Notes under the pieces: generated by a model | What the model was told of the DNA's origin: nothing | Database searches by the model: none | Seen by the model: only the letters and a program-made list of their open reading frames with translations | NCBI GenBank assembly: GCA_049965775.1 | Contig: JBMFVX010000008.1 | Coordinates: 1 to 40,211 of the forward strand | Direction of reading: 5' to 3' | DNA: 40,211 nucleotides | Source of the DNA: JABEVB01 sp049965775 | GTDB lineage: Bacteria > Planctomycetota > Phycisphaerae > WQYP01 | Program-made: the position numbers and the translations under genes | Shown here: positions 18,961 through 27,807 of the stretch, one piece after another | Numbering within the stretch: the first letter of the stretch is position 1 | Layout: each line of letters begins with the position of its first letter

Positions 18961-20103
18961 TTACTTTCCATGTCCGAAGTACATGCTTAGCGTCGCCGGC
19001 AGGATATAAATAGAAATTATCGTTGGTTTTGGGCCAGCAACCGTGCCATTGTCGTCACTAACGGGCGTGTTGGCCAGTGTGTCTACCACCTTCATGCCGC
19101 TGATGACTTGCCCAAAGCCCGTATATTGGCCGTCAAGGCCGGAATTGGCCGCCTGCATGATAAAAAACTGGGAACCGGCCGAATCCGGCGATTGTGATCG
19201 TGCCATAGCCACCACTCCACGGACAAAAGGCCGATTATTAAACTCCGCGGCTAAATTGTAGCCGGGGCCGCCGGTACCGGCTCTGCCGGGAATATTGCTG
19301 ACCGAGTCGCCGCCTTGGATCATAAATCCTTTTATAATTCGGTGAAAGTTAGAACCGTCATAAAACCGCTGCTGAGCCAGTGCGATAAAGTTATCTACTG
19401 TATTGGGCGCCTCGTCATACCAGAACTTAAATGCAATTGAGCCTTTGCCGGTTTTTATTTTTGCATAAGCGAGCGGCATCACATGAATTGCCACAGGCTT
19501 GAACTGGAGCATCATTTCTTTTTTTTGTGCGGGTGAAAGACTTGCGATTTGGGAGGCCGGTATTTGGGCTAAAGCCGCGCGGTTAAAGCCGGGATTGTCG
19601 AGCGTTTCAATGACCAGGGGTGTGGCGTTCTTCCAGGTAAGAATATAGGTGCCGGCTGATTCGATCTGTGGAAAAATCCTCGCCAGATTTATAGCTTTGC
19701 TTCCCGCCAACGTGGGCTTGACCTTTTGGGGAGCGAGCCTTTTGCCGCCGAGTGTGTAAAGATGGAACTGCGGCAAGCCAGCTGGCGAAAAAAGCGACGA
19801 CGGCGCGGCTACATGTACATGAGCCAGTGTTTGGGTTGCCGCAAAGCCAAATTGCATCCATACCGCAGCTGGAAGGTGGGTGGCGGCTGTTGCAAAGGTT
19901 ACTCGAATGGGGGCATCCGGACGGAAATATCCACGTACGGGTAGAATGAAGCGTTGCACTGACGCGGCATTTGTCCCCGTTAAATGAGGTTTGCTCTGGT
20001 TGCTGCTATCAGGCGGCTGTGTTGTTGCTGCATATGCTGGGCCGGCAACGGCCAAGATCGGCAAACTAAGTCCGAGAATTAATTTGGGAAGCGTTGTTTT
20101 CAT
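18961..20103 (-). CDS. Exported cyclophilin-type peptidyl-prolyl cis-trans isomerase
   Basis: A 380-residue protein with a Sec signal (LPKLILGLSLPILAVAGPAYA) and a cleavage site around residues 25-26. A domain of about 190 residues of unrecognised beta character follows. The C-terminal cyclophilin domain (about 220-375) has TVDNFIALAQQRFYDGSNFHRIIKGFMIQGGD, GSQFFIMQA and FGQVISGMKVVDTL. The catalytic Arg of the FHR motif and the SQFF motif are present. It probably assists folding of periplasmic or envelope proteins. The ATG at 20103 is chosen because GAGG lies nine bases upstream; a longer start at 20118 is possible. The unknown N-terminal domain may bind clients or substrate proteins. Confidence 0.9.
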   Translation of the reverse strand: MKTTLPKLILGLSLPILAVAGPAYAATTQPPDSSNQSKPHLTGTNAASVQRFILPVRGYFRPDAPIRVTFATAATHLPAAVWMQFGFAATQTLAHVHVAAPSSLFSPAGLPQFHLYTLGGKRLAPQKVKPTLAGSKAINLARIFPQIESAGTYILTWKNATPLVIETLDNPGFNRAALAQIPASQIASLSPAQKKEMMLQFKPVAIHVMPLAYAKIKTGKGSIAFKFWYDEAPNTVDNFIALAQQRFYDGSNFHRIIKGFMIQGGDSVSNIPGRAGTGGPGYNLAAEFNNRPFVRGVVAMARSQSPDSAGSQFFIMQAANSGLDGQYTGFGQVISGMKVVDTLANTPVSDDNGTVAGPKPTIISIYILPATLSMYFGHGK

Positions 20104-20276
20104 TTGATATGACCTCATAATCAGCAGGGGCTTTCATCGGTCGGAAGGTAGTACACGTGTGCATCCGCCGCCGGGTTGGGTAGTGTCGCATGCCCCGGTG
20201 ACGTTGGCAAATGTTTGGCCGTGTTTTGGCCGACAAGCCAGAACGAGGCGTCAGGATTGACTATTCGCGGTAAGGC

Positions 20277-23200
20277 TTAGCTTAACCGCCGGGTGGCATT
20301 TTTTAGCTTGGTCAGAAGGCTTAACGGAAGGCCGCATACGTAGCCGAGCAGGATTATTTGATGCAATAGTGTTACTGCCAAGGCTCCACGAGCACGCCAG
20401 CTTCTAGCGGATGTCATTACGGCAGCGCGGGTCAGTAGGATTCTGCCTTGCCCTCCCAAACTTTGTATAAGCGCAAGATCTTCCAGAACTGGTAGCTGTG
20501 GAAAACCGCCCACCAAATAAAAGCTGTCTGCCTTCATAAACATCGCTTGGTCGCCGTAAGGGCAACGCAGGAGTTGAGATCGTAAATTTGCTCCCCATTC
20601 AATAATTCGTAGCGGAAGTCCTTCGGCGTCAATGCCCAACCGAAATGCCCCGGCGGCAAAGTTCGGCTTTTGGGCCGTTTGCAGGACGATATCGAGGTAA
20701 TTGGGGGGTAGCCTGGTATCTGCATGCAGAAACAGCAATATATCTGACTGGGCCTGCCACGCTCCCGCGTTCATTTGATTGGCTCGGCCGCGTTGAGATG
20801 TTATGACCCGCGCCCCATCTTCACGGGCTAACCGGACGCTCTCGTCCGTACTGCCGGCATCCACGACAATGACTTCAATGGACGGCGACCTCCGGGCCGA
20901 GGCAATCGCAGCTCGAATGTTGGCCGCTTCATTAAGCATCGGAATAATGACGGAGATAGCGGGCTTGTTGTTGGTGGGGGGCGTATGCATCGAATGCCAG
21001 ACGGCAATATCTTCGGGATGGTCAACATCACTTAGTGGTTTAAGGAGGCCGACGCGTAAAGCAATGGTATTGGCTCTTAATAATGTTTGCTGAAAGACGT
21101 CTTTTGTTCCCCATAATATGTCCTGAAAAAGACTTGGTATAAATCGGGACAAGCCAATAAGGTAATAGCCGCCATCAAAAGCTGGGCCTATGACAATGTC
21201 GTGGCTCTTAAGCGCATTCATGGCGCGATGGAGTATGGCGGGGGTGAGTTGCGGACAGTCTGTTCCAATGATCACGGTGCGTTGTATGCCTTGGGCGAAG
21301 GCATCTTGGGCGGCTTGGCCCATTCGCCGGCCAAGGTCGCCCTCACCTTGGTTTATGAGCGGGAAGTCCCGGCCGAAAATCGCACCCATCTGGTGGGCTT
21401 CGCCGCCGGTAAAACGAACTTCTACCTCCGCGCCGGTATCAGCAGTAAACTTTCTGGCCACGTCGAGTATGTGGTGGGTCATCTGTGTTTGAAGCTTTGC
21501 CGCAGCCTCGGCCCCGATGGCCGCAATCAGCCGCGTTTTGGTAAAGCCGGGTACAGGTAGCCGGGCAAAAATGATGAGCCGCTCGGTTGTGCGTATAGGT
21601 TTGTCGGGGCAGAGGGCTTCGCGTGCTACCATTGTTAAAATGCCGGCACCAGCGCCAAGTACGCCACGCAGCGTTCCGGAAATTTTGGAAACTCCCACCC
21701 GGCGACGATAAGCCACGGATATTTCGCCGCAACGAAGCCCACGGCGCAAAGCTCTAATCTGCATTTGCACCGTCCAACCAAAGCGACGGTCGCTCATATT
21801 CAGCAAGGCGAGCTTGTCGGCGGCGATGGCTCGCAACGGGCCTAAGTCACTAAAGCGGGCGCCCCAGAACAGCCGCATCAAAAAGCAAGCGAGACGATTG
21901 CCAAAACGCTGAGGTAGCGTAAGTGATCCTGGTTGAGCACCTCCGAGCAGGCGCGAGCCTATGACCATATCGGCTTGGCGAAAGATAATTGGCGCAACTA
22001 GAGCGGGAATATCCGCCGGGTCGTCGGCATCATCGGCATCCATGAATACCAATATATCTGCCGAGGAAGCGGCCTTAATGCCGGCAAGACATGCCGCGCC
22101 ATAGCCGCGATTCGGTTCATGTATGACCATGGCACCGCAGGAGCGGGCAATCTCGGCGGTGCGATCGGTCGATCCATTGTCTACCACAATGGGCGTAAGC
22201 CATTGCGGCAAACGCTGGAGAACCCGGCGGATGGCTATTTCTTCATTAAGCGCCGGAATAATGGCTATGATATTTACTTGGGCAAAGAGTTGGGACGGCG
22301 CGGTGGTACTCGATGGCAGAGGAATCACAGGTTTTGCCGGTCGCCAATACCACACGGCGAATAGTTCAGCGGCGAGCCATATCCAAATTATGCCGTGTTC
22401 GAGCCATATCCAAGGGACTCGATCAAAGAGGTAGTAGAGACCCAATGTGCTGGAATACGCCAGCAGCGACGCACGCGGTCGCAGTGCCAGCAAAGGAACC
22501 ATCCAAATGTAATACCACGGAAACTGCGCCGGGCTAAGCATAAAAATGGCCGCTACAACCAACAGACATGCGGCGATAAAGCTTTCGCGGCTGCATGCAC
22601 AGCGTTTCAATGCCAGTGCCAGCACGCCGATCATCAGCAGGGCGGTGGAGCCGCGAGCTAAGAGTCCGGCTACCTGTATAGGCTCGCCCTTTGGCCCCAG
22701 CAGGTGTTGCCAGGCCCATCGCTGCAGAAAAAAAAGCCCCGAGTTGTTCTGCCAGTACCGTGCGTATTGCCAAGTTGATTTCAGGCCGGCACCATGACTG
22801 GGTTGGAACATCGGCAGCAGCAGCAGCCCGGTCATGCCTACAAACAGCAATGCTGTGAGAAAAATGGCAAGTGGTCTTCGGCCAATTCGACGCCATAAAA
22901 GCGGGGCCAGTGCGACGGGCCACAACTTCATTGCGGTAGCCAGCGCCAGCACCAGCGATGCAAGTCTGCGATGCGGCCGCATGGCCAGCAATACAAACAG
23001 CACTATAAACGGTCCTATCATCACATCGAAGTGCATGTGAATATAGCTTTGCGACAGCACAATGGGGTTGAACCAATAAATAGCCGCCCAAGCCATTGGC
23101 CGATCGAGCTTTTTAAGCAGGTGCACCAGCAGCACGCCTGTGGCCAAGTCAAAGCATAGTAACTCGACCCGCCAGACCGTGGTGTTCCAAGGCGAGAGCA

Positions 23201-23708
23201 TATAGGCGAGGGCAAAAAAGCTCTCGGTGATTGGTGGATAAATGGTGCGTAGTTTTGGGTGATTAATGTTGCCGAGAACTCGCCCGCTTTGTTCTTTGAG
23301 TTTCAGCAGCGTGCTGGGCATGCTGGGCGAGACGGCGGAAGCGGAACGCACGCTCGCGGGGCTATGTGTGTAGGGGCTGATGCAGTGGGCGAGCACAGCG
23401 CCATCCCAAAAGTAGCGATCGTAGTCGCCGGAGTTGGCGGGCGGTATCCCGATGAGCACCAGGCGCAGCGCCAGGCCCGCCAACCCTATCGCCAGCAGCG
23501 TGTATTTTCGGTTGGTGAGCGGCCGGCCCAGTGCCAACAGCAGCAAATAGCAAATGCCTGCCCCGACAAGTTGCCAGGCTTCGTGCGCCATGGGCGCGTG
23601 ATTGATCGTCCATGCGGTGTGCAGCAACAGGGCGGCCATGACAAAAAAGCAGACTGTGGAGGCGGTTGCCGCAAAGACCGGGGGTTTAGGGTGAGTTGGC
23701 TCGATCAT
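20277..23708 (-). CDS. Four-module glycosyltransferase fusion (membrane GT + GT2 + DUF2064 + GT2)
   Basis: A single 1143-residue frame without internal stops or frameshift signs. Residues 1-460 form a polytopic membrane domain resembling GT87/mannosyltransferases, with SGDYDRYFWDGAVLAHCISPYTH after the second or third helix. Residues 478-700 form a GT2 domain of the polyprenol-phosphate sugar synthase type (IIPALNEE, VVDNGSTDRT, MDADDADDPAD). Residues 708-905 match the TIGR04282/DUF2064 group, with FARLPVPGFTKTRL, IIGTDCPQL and PAFDGGYYLIGL. Residues 917-1143 match the TIGR04283 GT2 group, with VIIPMLNEAANI, VDAGSTDES and FLHADTRLP. The last two groups are annotated as arsenosugar biosynthesis glycosyltransferases in other bacteria. 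The ATG at 23708 follows AAAGG by six bases. It is the last gene of the arsM-arsS array. Donor and acceptor sugars are unknown. Confidence 0.9.
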   Translation of the reverse strand: MIEPTHPKPPVFAATASTVCFFVMAALLLHTAWTINHAPMAHEAWQLVGAGICYLLLLALGRPLTNRKYTLLAIGLAGLALRLVLIGIPPANSGDYDRYFWDGAVLAHCISPYTHSPASVRSASAVSPSMPSTLLKLKEQSGRVLGNINHPKLRTIYPPITESFFALAYMLSPWNTTVWRVELLCFDLATGVLLVHLLKKLDRPMAWAAIYWFNPIVLSQSYIHMHFDVMIGPFIVLFVLLAMRPHRRLASLVLALATAMKLWPVALAPLLWRRIGRRPLAIFLTALLFVGMTGLLLLPMFQPSHGAGLKSTWQYARYWQNNSGLFFLQRWAWQHLLGPKGEPIQVAGLLARGSTALLMIGVLALALKRCACSRESFIAACLLVVAAIFMLSPAQFPWYYIWMVPLLALRPRASLLAYSSTLGLYYLFDRVPWIWLEHGIIWIWLAAELFAVWYWRPAKPVIPLPSSTTAPSQLFAQVNIIAIIPALNEEIAIRRVLQRLPQWLTPIVVDNGSTDRTAEIARSCGAMVIHEPNRGYGAACLAGIKAASSADILVFMDADDADDPADIPALVAPIIFRQADMVIGSRLLGGAQPGSLTLPQRFGNRLACFLMRLFWGARFSDLGPLRAIAADKLALLNMSDRRFGWTVQMQIRALRRGLRCGEISVAYRRRVGVSKISGTLRGVLGAGAGILTMVAREALCPDKPIRTTERLIIFARLPVPGFTKTRLIAAIGAEAAAKLQTQMTHHILDVARKFTADTGAEVEVRFTGGEAHQMGAIFGRDFPLINQGEGDLGRRMGQAAQDAFAQGIQRTVIIGTDCPQLTPAILHRAMNALKSHDIVIGPAFDGGYYLIGLSRFIPSLFQDILWGTKDVFQQTLLRANTIALRVGLLKPLSDVDHPEDIAVWHSMHTPPTNNKPAISVIIPMLNEAANIRAAIASARRSPSIEVIVVDAGSTDESVRLAREDGARVITSQRGRANQMNAGAWQAQSDILLFLHADTRLPPNYLDIVLQTAQKPNFAAGAFRLGIDAEGLPLRIIEWGANLRSQLLRCPYGDQAMFMKADSFYLVGGFPQLPVLEDLALIQSLGGQGRILLTRAAVMTSARSWRARGALAVTLLHQIILLGYVCGLPLSLLTKLKNATRRLS

Positions 23709-23773
23709 CGGATGCCTTTACATTAAAAGCGAGCCAGAGTATCAGCGGGTTGTGGGGCGGCGGCAAGCGGTCA

Positions 23774-23908
23774 TCAGCGACTCAGGCGAATAAGCATACC
23801 CAAAAAGCTCTTGGCTCGCGGCGTTAACCGTGTGCAGTTAAATGCGTCGGCCGCCCGTTTAATCACCTCGGCCCGTGCGGAATAGGGATGATGAATGGGA
23901 CTGCCTCC
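23774..23908 (-). pseudogene. Remnant of a second mercuric-reductase-like flavoprotein, C-terminus only
   Basis: The last 38 codons (HPYSARAEVIKRAADAFN and onward to RLSR) match the C-terminus of the intact flavoprotein encoded at 29587-31122 at 23 of 38 positions, including AEVIKRA and RLTP. Upstream the similarity fades. A segment in another frame at about 24060-24120 (SEMFTHINLA) faintly resembles the preceding part, suggesting frameshift and decay. The rest of the gene is gone. It probably records an ancestral duplication or a deleted second copy in this array. The remaining frame cannot make a working enzyme. Confidence 0.65.
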
Positions 23909-24134
23909 GTGTACATTGACTCGACGTGCATCATGGCTAATGCTCTGTCCTGGAACAATATTAGGCCAAGCAGGTGGCCCTTGCCTTGGCAGGAGTGCCA
24001 TTTGGCCGGCAGCCATCCAAATTTTATGATGCGGCGGTGCGCTAGGTTAATATGGGTAAACATCTCGCTTGCCAAGGGCGCCGCGAATTCATGAATAGAA
24101 ATCAAGCGCATCTCCTTTACAACCACGCCTATTT

Positions 24135-25037
24135 TTACAGTTTATCATAAGTTCCTTCTATGGCAGGCCGCATGACATGGCGGGTACGGATTGTCAACTC
24201 GTTGCGTCGCTTACCCAAATGTACTGGACGCTCGGCATCGGGGAGACTCGACAATCCTGTGGTCCAGATGCCGGTTTCCAAAGGAGCAATGAAGATTTCC
24301 GGAACACCCTCGCATCGCAGTTGTTCGGCCCAAGTAATCTCGTCATACCGCACAGAACGAATGGTTACCCTTAGTTCGCCATAATGCGTTACCTCGAGCA
24401 TGCTGTAGTGAACGTCGGTATTTCCATCATGGTCCGGTTTACCCACCGTACCGCAATTGGCCGCGAAGCGATCTGTGCCCACACGATGTACCCAAGGCAG
24501 TCCGGAATGGGTGCAAACAAAGCCCCTAATCTCCCGATTTTCCAAAAACTGTCGCCAGCGGGCTTTAGAAAATTGGGAGGAGTACAAGAATTCGTTGATA
24601 CGCTCGGGGCTCCCGTGGCACAATAAAATCGGGCCTGCGGGCGACTGTACCAGCAATTCGTTCGGCCATGTCCGCAGCCAACGGCGATGCTCTTCTGCGA
24701 TACCCCGCAGCGCTATATTGAAAGCCTGGCAGGCCGCCTGTTCATCTTCCGGCGATTCGTAACCGCACCCGCAGGTGGCTTGCTCCGAGGCCGCCTGCTG
24801 TTCGTGATTACCCGCCACCAATAGCGGGAAGTTTTGACTGATTGAAGCCAGGATTTCCGCCGAATGACCGCAACATCCGATAGCATCCCCAATAAATGCC
24901 ATAGTCTGACATCCTTCACTGCGAGCGTCGTCAATGCAGGCCTGTAGTGCGGGAACGTTGCCATAAGCACCGCCCATCACCGCCATCCGCCAGGAAAGGG
25001 GGCGACTCAAAAGATTCTCATTGTTTTGCGCAGGCAT
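24135..25037 (-). CDS. Metallophosphoesterase-like protein lacking the first metal motif
   Basis: The product resembles calcineurin-like phosphoesterases: FIGDAIGCCGHSAEI for the GD motif, LVAGNHEQQAASEQ for GNHE, LLCHGSP for the third histidine, and FVCTHSGLPWVHRV for the last. The opening motif, normally Asp-x-His followed by GN, reads MGGAYGNVPALQA, so both metal ligands there are replaced. The ATG at 25037 follows the MFS stop by 20 bases and a GAGG sequence, giving about 301 residues; an ATG at 24986 is the alternative. It could have changed metal use or lost catalysis. A phosphatase acting on a sugar-phosphate intermediate of the cluster is an attractive but unproven role. Confidence 0.75.
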   Translation of the reverse strand: MPAQNNENLLSRPLSWRMAVMGGAYGNVPALQACIDDARSEGCQTMAFIGDAIGCCGHSAEILASISQNFPLLVAGNHEQQAASEQATCGCGYESPEDEQAACQAFNIALRGIAEEHRRWLRTWPNELLVQSPAGPILLCHGSPERINEFLYSSQFSKARWRQFLENREIRGFVCTHSGLPWVHRVGTDRFAANCGTVGKPDHDGNTDVHYSMLEVTHYGELRVTIRSVRYDEITWAEQLRCEGVPEIFIAPLETGIWTTGLSSLPDAERPVHLGKRRNELTIRTRHVMRPAIEGTYDKL

Positions 25038-25057
25038 TTCCTCACTCACTGGTTCGA

Positions 25058-26473
25058 TTATGTCAGAGCTACCGGTACAACATCCACGATTTTTTCCAAT
25101 GACCGGCCGGAACCCTCGACCCCCCAAATACCCCACGGAATCATGGCAAATGCCCCCATGAGCCATAAGGATGCCATGATCCCAAATACTCCAGCGTCAC
25201 CCCATGACGTTTTGGAAACCGCCACGAGTAGGGGACCGGACGCGATCGCGCCAATGCGCCCGACCGCTACGGAAACACCGATTCCCGTGGAGCGGAGGTG
25301 CGTCGGGAAAATCTCAGAAAAAGTCGGATAGGCACTCGTCCAAGCACCAGTGGCACAAAAATTGGCCGCCATGAAGGCCAACAAGACAATCACGGGGGAA
25401 TGCGACGCTGCGGCGGGAGCCATTAAAACGCTGGTCAGGGCCGCCAGCGAGTAAAACAGCGGTACGGTGGTTTTGCGGCCCAGGCGGTCAAATAGAGAGG
25501 CCATTAGGAGCCCCCCAAGTAGTGCACCAACATTGCCAAATAGATAGAACCATGGCATCTGACGATCAGGGATATGTACCTGCGGCAGTACCACCAGCGC
25601 CAGAAAAGTAAACAAACCGTAATAGCCAAATGCTTCAGAAAGGTCCAGCGTGCATCCGAGCAGTAATCTACCTGGGTAACGGCTCAATAATTCATAAAGG
25701 TTGGCCGAGAAACTGCCGGCAGCGGTAGTATCCGCCGGTGTTTTATGTGTGGGAGACGGAGTTGGTGCGTTTGCTAACGTCTTTCCGGAGGCACGCTCGA
25801 TTCGCTCCACGGCAGCCACGGCATCCGCACTGCGCCCTCGAGATAACAACCAGCGCGGCGATTCGGGAAGCACGCGCCTGAAATAGGCCACAAATAGGCC
25901 GCCCACCGCACCGAATGCGAATCCGACGCGCCATGCGATGGCTTGCTGGGGAATTAGATTCAAAAATAGCAGGCTCACCAGCGCTGCAAGTACAGCCCCC
26001 ACCGGCCAGAAATTCATCACGATGGCGGCGGCACGACCACGGTTTTTAATCGGAAGTAATTCACCTATTGCCCCGTTAATAGCGGAATATTCCGCGCCGA
26101 CGCCAACCGCCGTGAGAAATCGGAAGATCATAAAAGCCGTAAAACCCGGCGATAGTGCGGAGAGAACAGTAAAGAGCGAATAGATACTTAACGTCAGGAC
26201 AAATAGTTTCTTTCGTCCATATCGGTCAGCCATGTATCCGAAGAATACCGCACCCATCATGATGCCGGCCAACCACAGAGGCGTTATCAGTGAGGCTTGC
26301 CATGTTGAAAGATGAAATTGTGTTTTGATTGTTCCCAGCAGCCCGCCAGTAAGATTCACCTCGAACGAATCAAAGAGCCACCCGATACCCAGGGCCAATG
26401 TCATACCTGTATGAAATCTGTTCCAGTGAAGATGATCCAGACGTTGCAGGAGATTATTGTTGTTGCTGGGCAT
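25058..26473 (-). CDS. MFS transporter of the sugar-porter/aromatic-acid type
   Basis: A 471-residue transporter with 12 predicted membrane segments in two halves. The A-motif reads GYMADRYGRKKLF between helices 2 and 3 and is repeated as SLFDRLGRKTT in the second half. The motif RFLTAVGVGAEYSAINGAIGE with NRGRAAA and PESPRWLLSRGR places it in the sugar-porter/AAHS neighbourhood. The start at 26473 has GGAG six bases upstream; the longer frame from 26605 lacks one. It sits between the outer-membrane barrel gene and the phosphoesterase-like gene with short gaps, so it is probably part of the organoarsenical array. Export or uptake of the arsenical product is plausible; substrate and direction are unknown. 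Confidence 0.88.
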   Translation of the reverse strand: MPSNNNNLLQRLDHLHWNRFHTGMTLALGIGWLFDSFEVNLTGGLLGTIKTQFHLSTWQASLITPLWLAGIMMGAVFFGYMADRYGRKKLFVLTLSIYSLFTVLSALSPGFTAFMIFRFLTAVGVGAEYSAINGAIGELLPIKNRGRAAAIVMNFWPVGAVLAALVSLLFLNLIPQQAIAWRVGFAFGAVGGLFVAYFRRVLPESPRWLLSRGRSADAVAAVERIERASGKTLANAPTPSPTHKTPADTTAAGSFSANLYELLSRYPGRLLLGCTLDLSEAFGYYGLFTFLALVVLPQVHIPDRQMPWFYLFGNVGALLGGLLMASLFDRLGRKTTVPLFYSLAALTSVLMAPAAASHSPVIVLLAFMAANFCATGAWTSAYPTFSEIFPTHLRSTGIGVSVAVGRIGAIASGPLLVAVSKTSWGDAGVFGIMASLWLMGAFAMIPWGIWGVEGSGRSLEKIVDVVPVALT

Positions 26474-26558
26474 AAAACACTCCGTCTGAGTTGTTAACCA
26501 CCACATAGTGCAGCACGCATAAGGCCTTTGCAGTTGAATGCGCCAATCCCTCCATGAT

Positions 26559-27707
26559 TCATGGCAAAGCAAATGCAATGTAAGCCGATGCAATCCAATC
26601 GCCACCCGCGCGGGCCGCGCGCGTCAACGCAGGCCCGGCCGCGAATCCGAAGTACGGGGTAAAATAACCCCATTTTGGCATGGGATTAATCTCTGCTCCA
26701 AAGTCTATGCTGATGGCCTGCTTCCCGACGCTGGCACCGGAGATTGGATCAGATCCAACAATTTCAATAATCGGCGTGACATCGGCAATTCCAGGAATCG
26801 GCATATTTTTATGGTAGATGTTGTAGCCGATGATGGCGCTCCACGTAATTACTTTTTGCCCGCCCAGTTTTGACCCGGTGAGAAACTCGGTGCCAAAGCT
26901 TCCCTGCAAGCTGAGATGCTTACCGATACCCAAAAGTTGGTACACCTGAGGGTATATAACGGTTCCGGAGCTTGTGGCGGAGCCGCTGGGCGCATCAACT
27001 TCCATATCCGGCACGAGGGAGTAATCCCAGAATCCGCTCTTAGAGACATATTGGTATATCGGAGAACGGAAGGAAATGGCAAAATTGTCAAAACCATCCA
27101 AATTGCGCGATGATCCCGGCGTGGAGCCATCTACGTGTTCATGCTGCCAGGGTGCCTCAAATGATAATGTCCATTGATCAAGACCCCATTTGACTTCGTT
27201 GTAAAACAGGTCCTCTTGCAAGCCAGATCGCTCGTAATGGTACCATGTCTCTGCGACTTCACGCTGAGCGGGCATGGCGGCGGACACGATTCCACCCGGG
27301 AAAAATCCTGCGGCATATTTACTGCGATGGTCCAGCAAATTAAAGAAGTATCGCGGAGATACGCCTCCAGCCGTAACATCATCAAGCGATATCAGAGGCG
27401 CGGTATCGGTTGTAGGCACCTTCGTCACCCCACCGGCGTGAATCTGTTGAGGGTTCTTGTTGGGCTGGAGGTTGAGCGCAATCGCGCTGGTGCCCGTCGG
27501 CTTGGCCGTACCCGCACTGCCGAGATATGATGGCGCTCGTTCAGTGACCGTCCCGATAGCCCATGGATTGGCCTGTTGCGGGGGGCTCGATGCGTCGGCC
27601 CTTGCTCGAACCCGGACCGCGATACAAATTGCGGCTGCTGCCAGCAAATAGGACATACCCTGCCAAGCATTAGCCGCGTAGATTGCCGGCTTTCTCTTTG
27701 TGTACAA
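26559..27707 (-). CDS. Outer-membrane beta-barrel-like protein
   Basis: The protein has a basic N-terminus (YTKRKP), a hydrophobic signal-like segment (MSYLLAAAAICIAV), a proline-rich linker, then alternating amphipathic strands such as WTLSFEAPW, SFWDYS-like turns and ITWSAIIGYNIY. It ends with strands rich in Trp, Tyr and Phe (YFTPYFGFAAG and YIAFALP). This pattern fits an outer-membrane barrel of 12-16 strands; I do not recognise a precise family. The start is uncertain. A strong AAAGGAG site at 27724-27730 is followed seven bases later by an in-frame ACG at 27714-27716. The TTG at 27707 is further away and the ATG at 27656 would shorten the signal. Confidence 0.7.
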   Translation of the reverse strand: MYTKRKPAIYAANAWQGMSYLLAAAAICIAVRVRARADASSPPQQANPWAIGTVTERAPSYLGSAGTAKPTGTSAIALNLQPNKNPQQIHAGGVTKVPTTDTAPLISLDDVTAGGVSPRYFFNLLDHRSKYAAGFFPGGIVSAAMPAQREVAETWYHYERSGLQEDLFYNEVKWGLDQWTLSFEAPWQHEHVDGSTPGSSRNLDGFDNFAISFRSPIYQYVSKSGFWDYSLVPDMEVDAPSGSATSSGTVIYPQVYQLLGIGKHLSLQGSFGTEFLTGSKLGGQKVITWSAIIGYNIYHKNMPIPGIADVTPIIEIVGSDPISGASVGKQAISIDFGAEINPMPKWGYFTPYFGFAAGPALTRAARAGGDWIASAYIAFALP

Positions 27708-27807
27708 ACTGGACGTAAGTTTACTCCTTTTGTTAGTCCAACACGGAAACACACATTCTGTAGTGTTAGTCGAGAATTAGCGCCCATTCTTACAAAATCG
27801 TCGCGGT

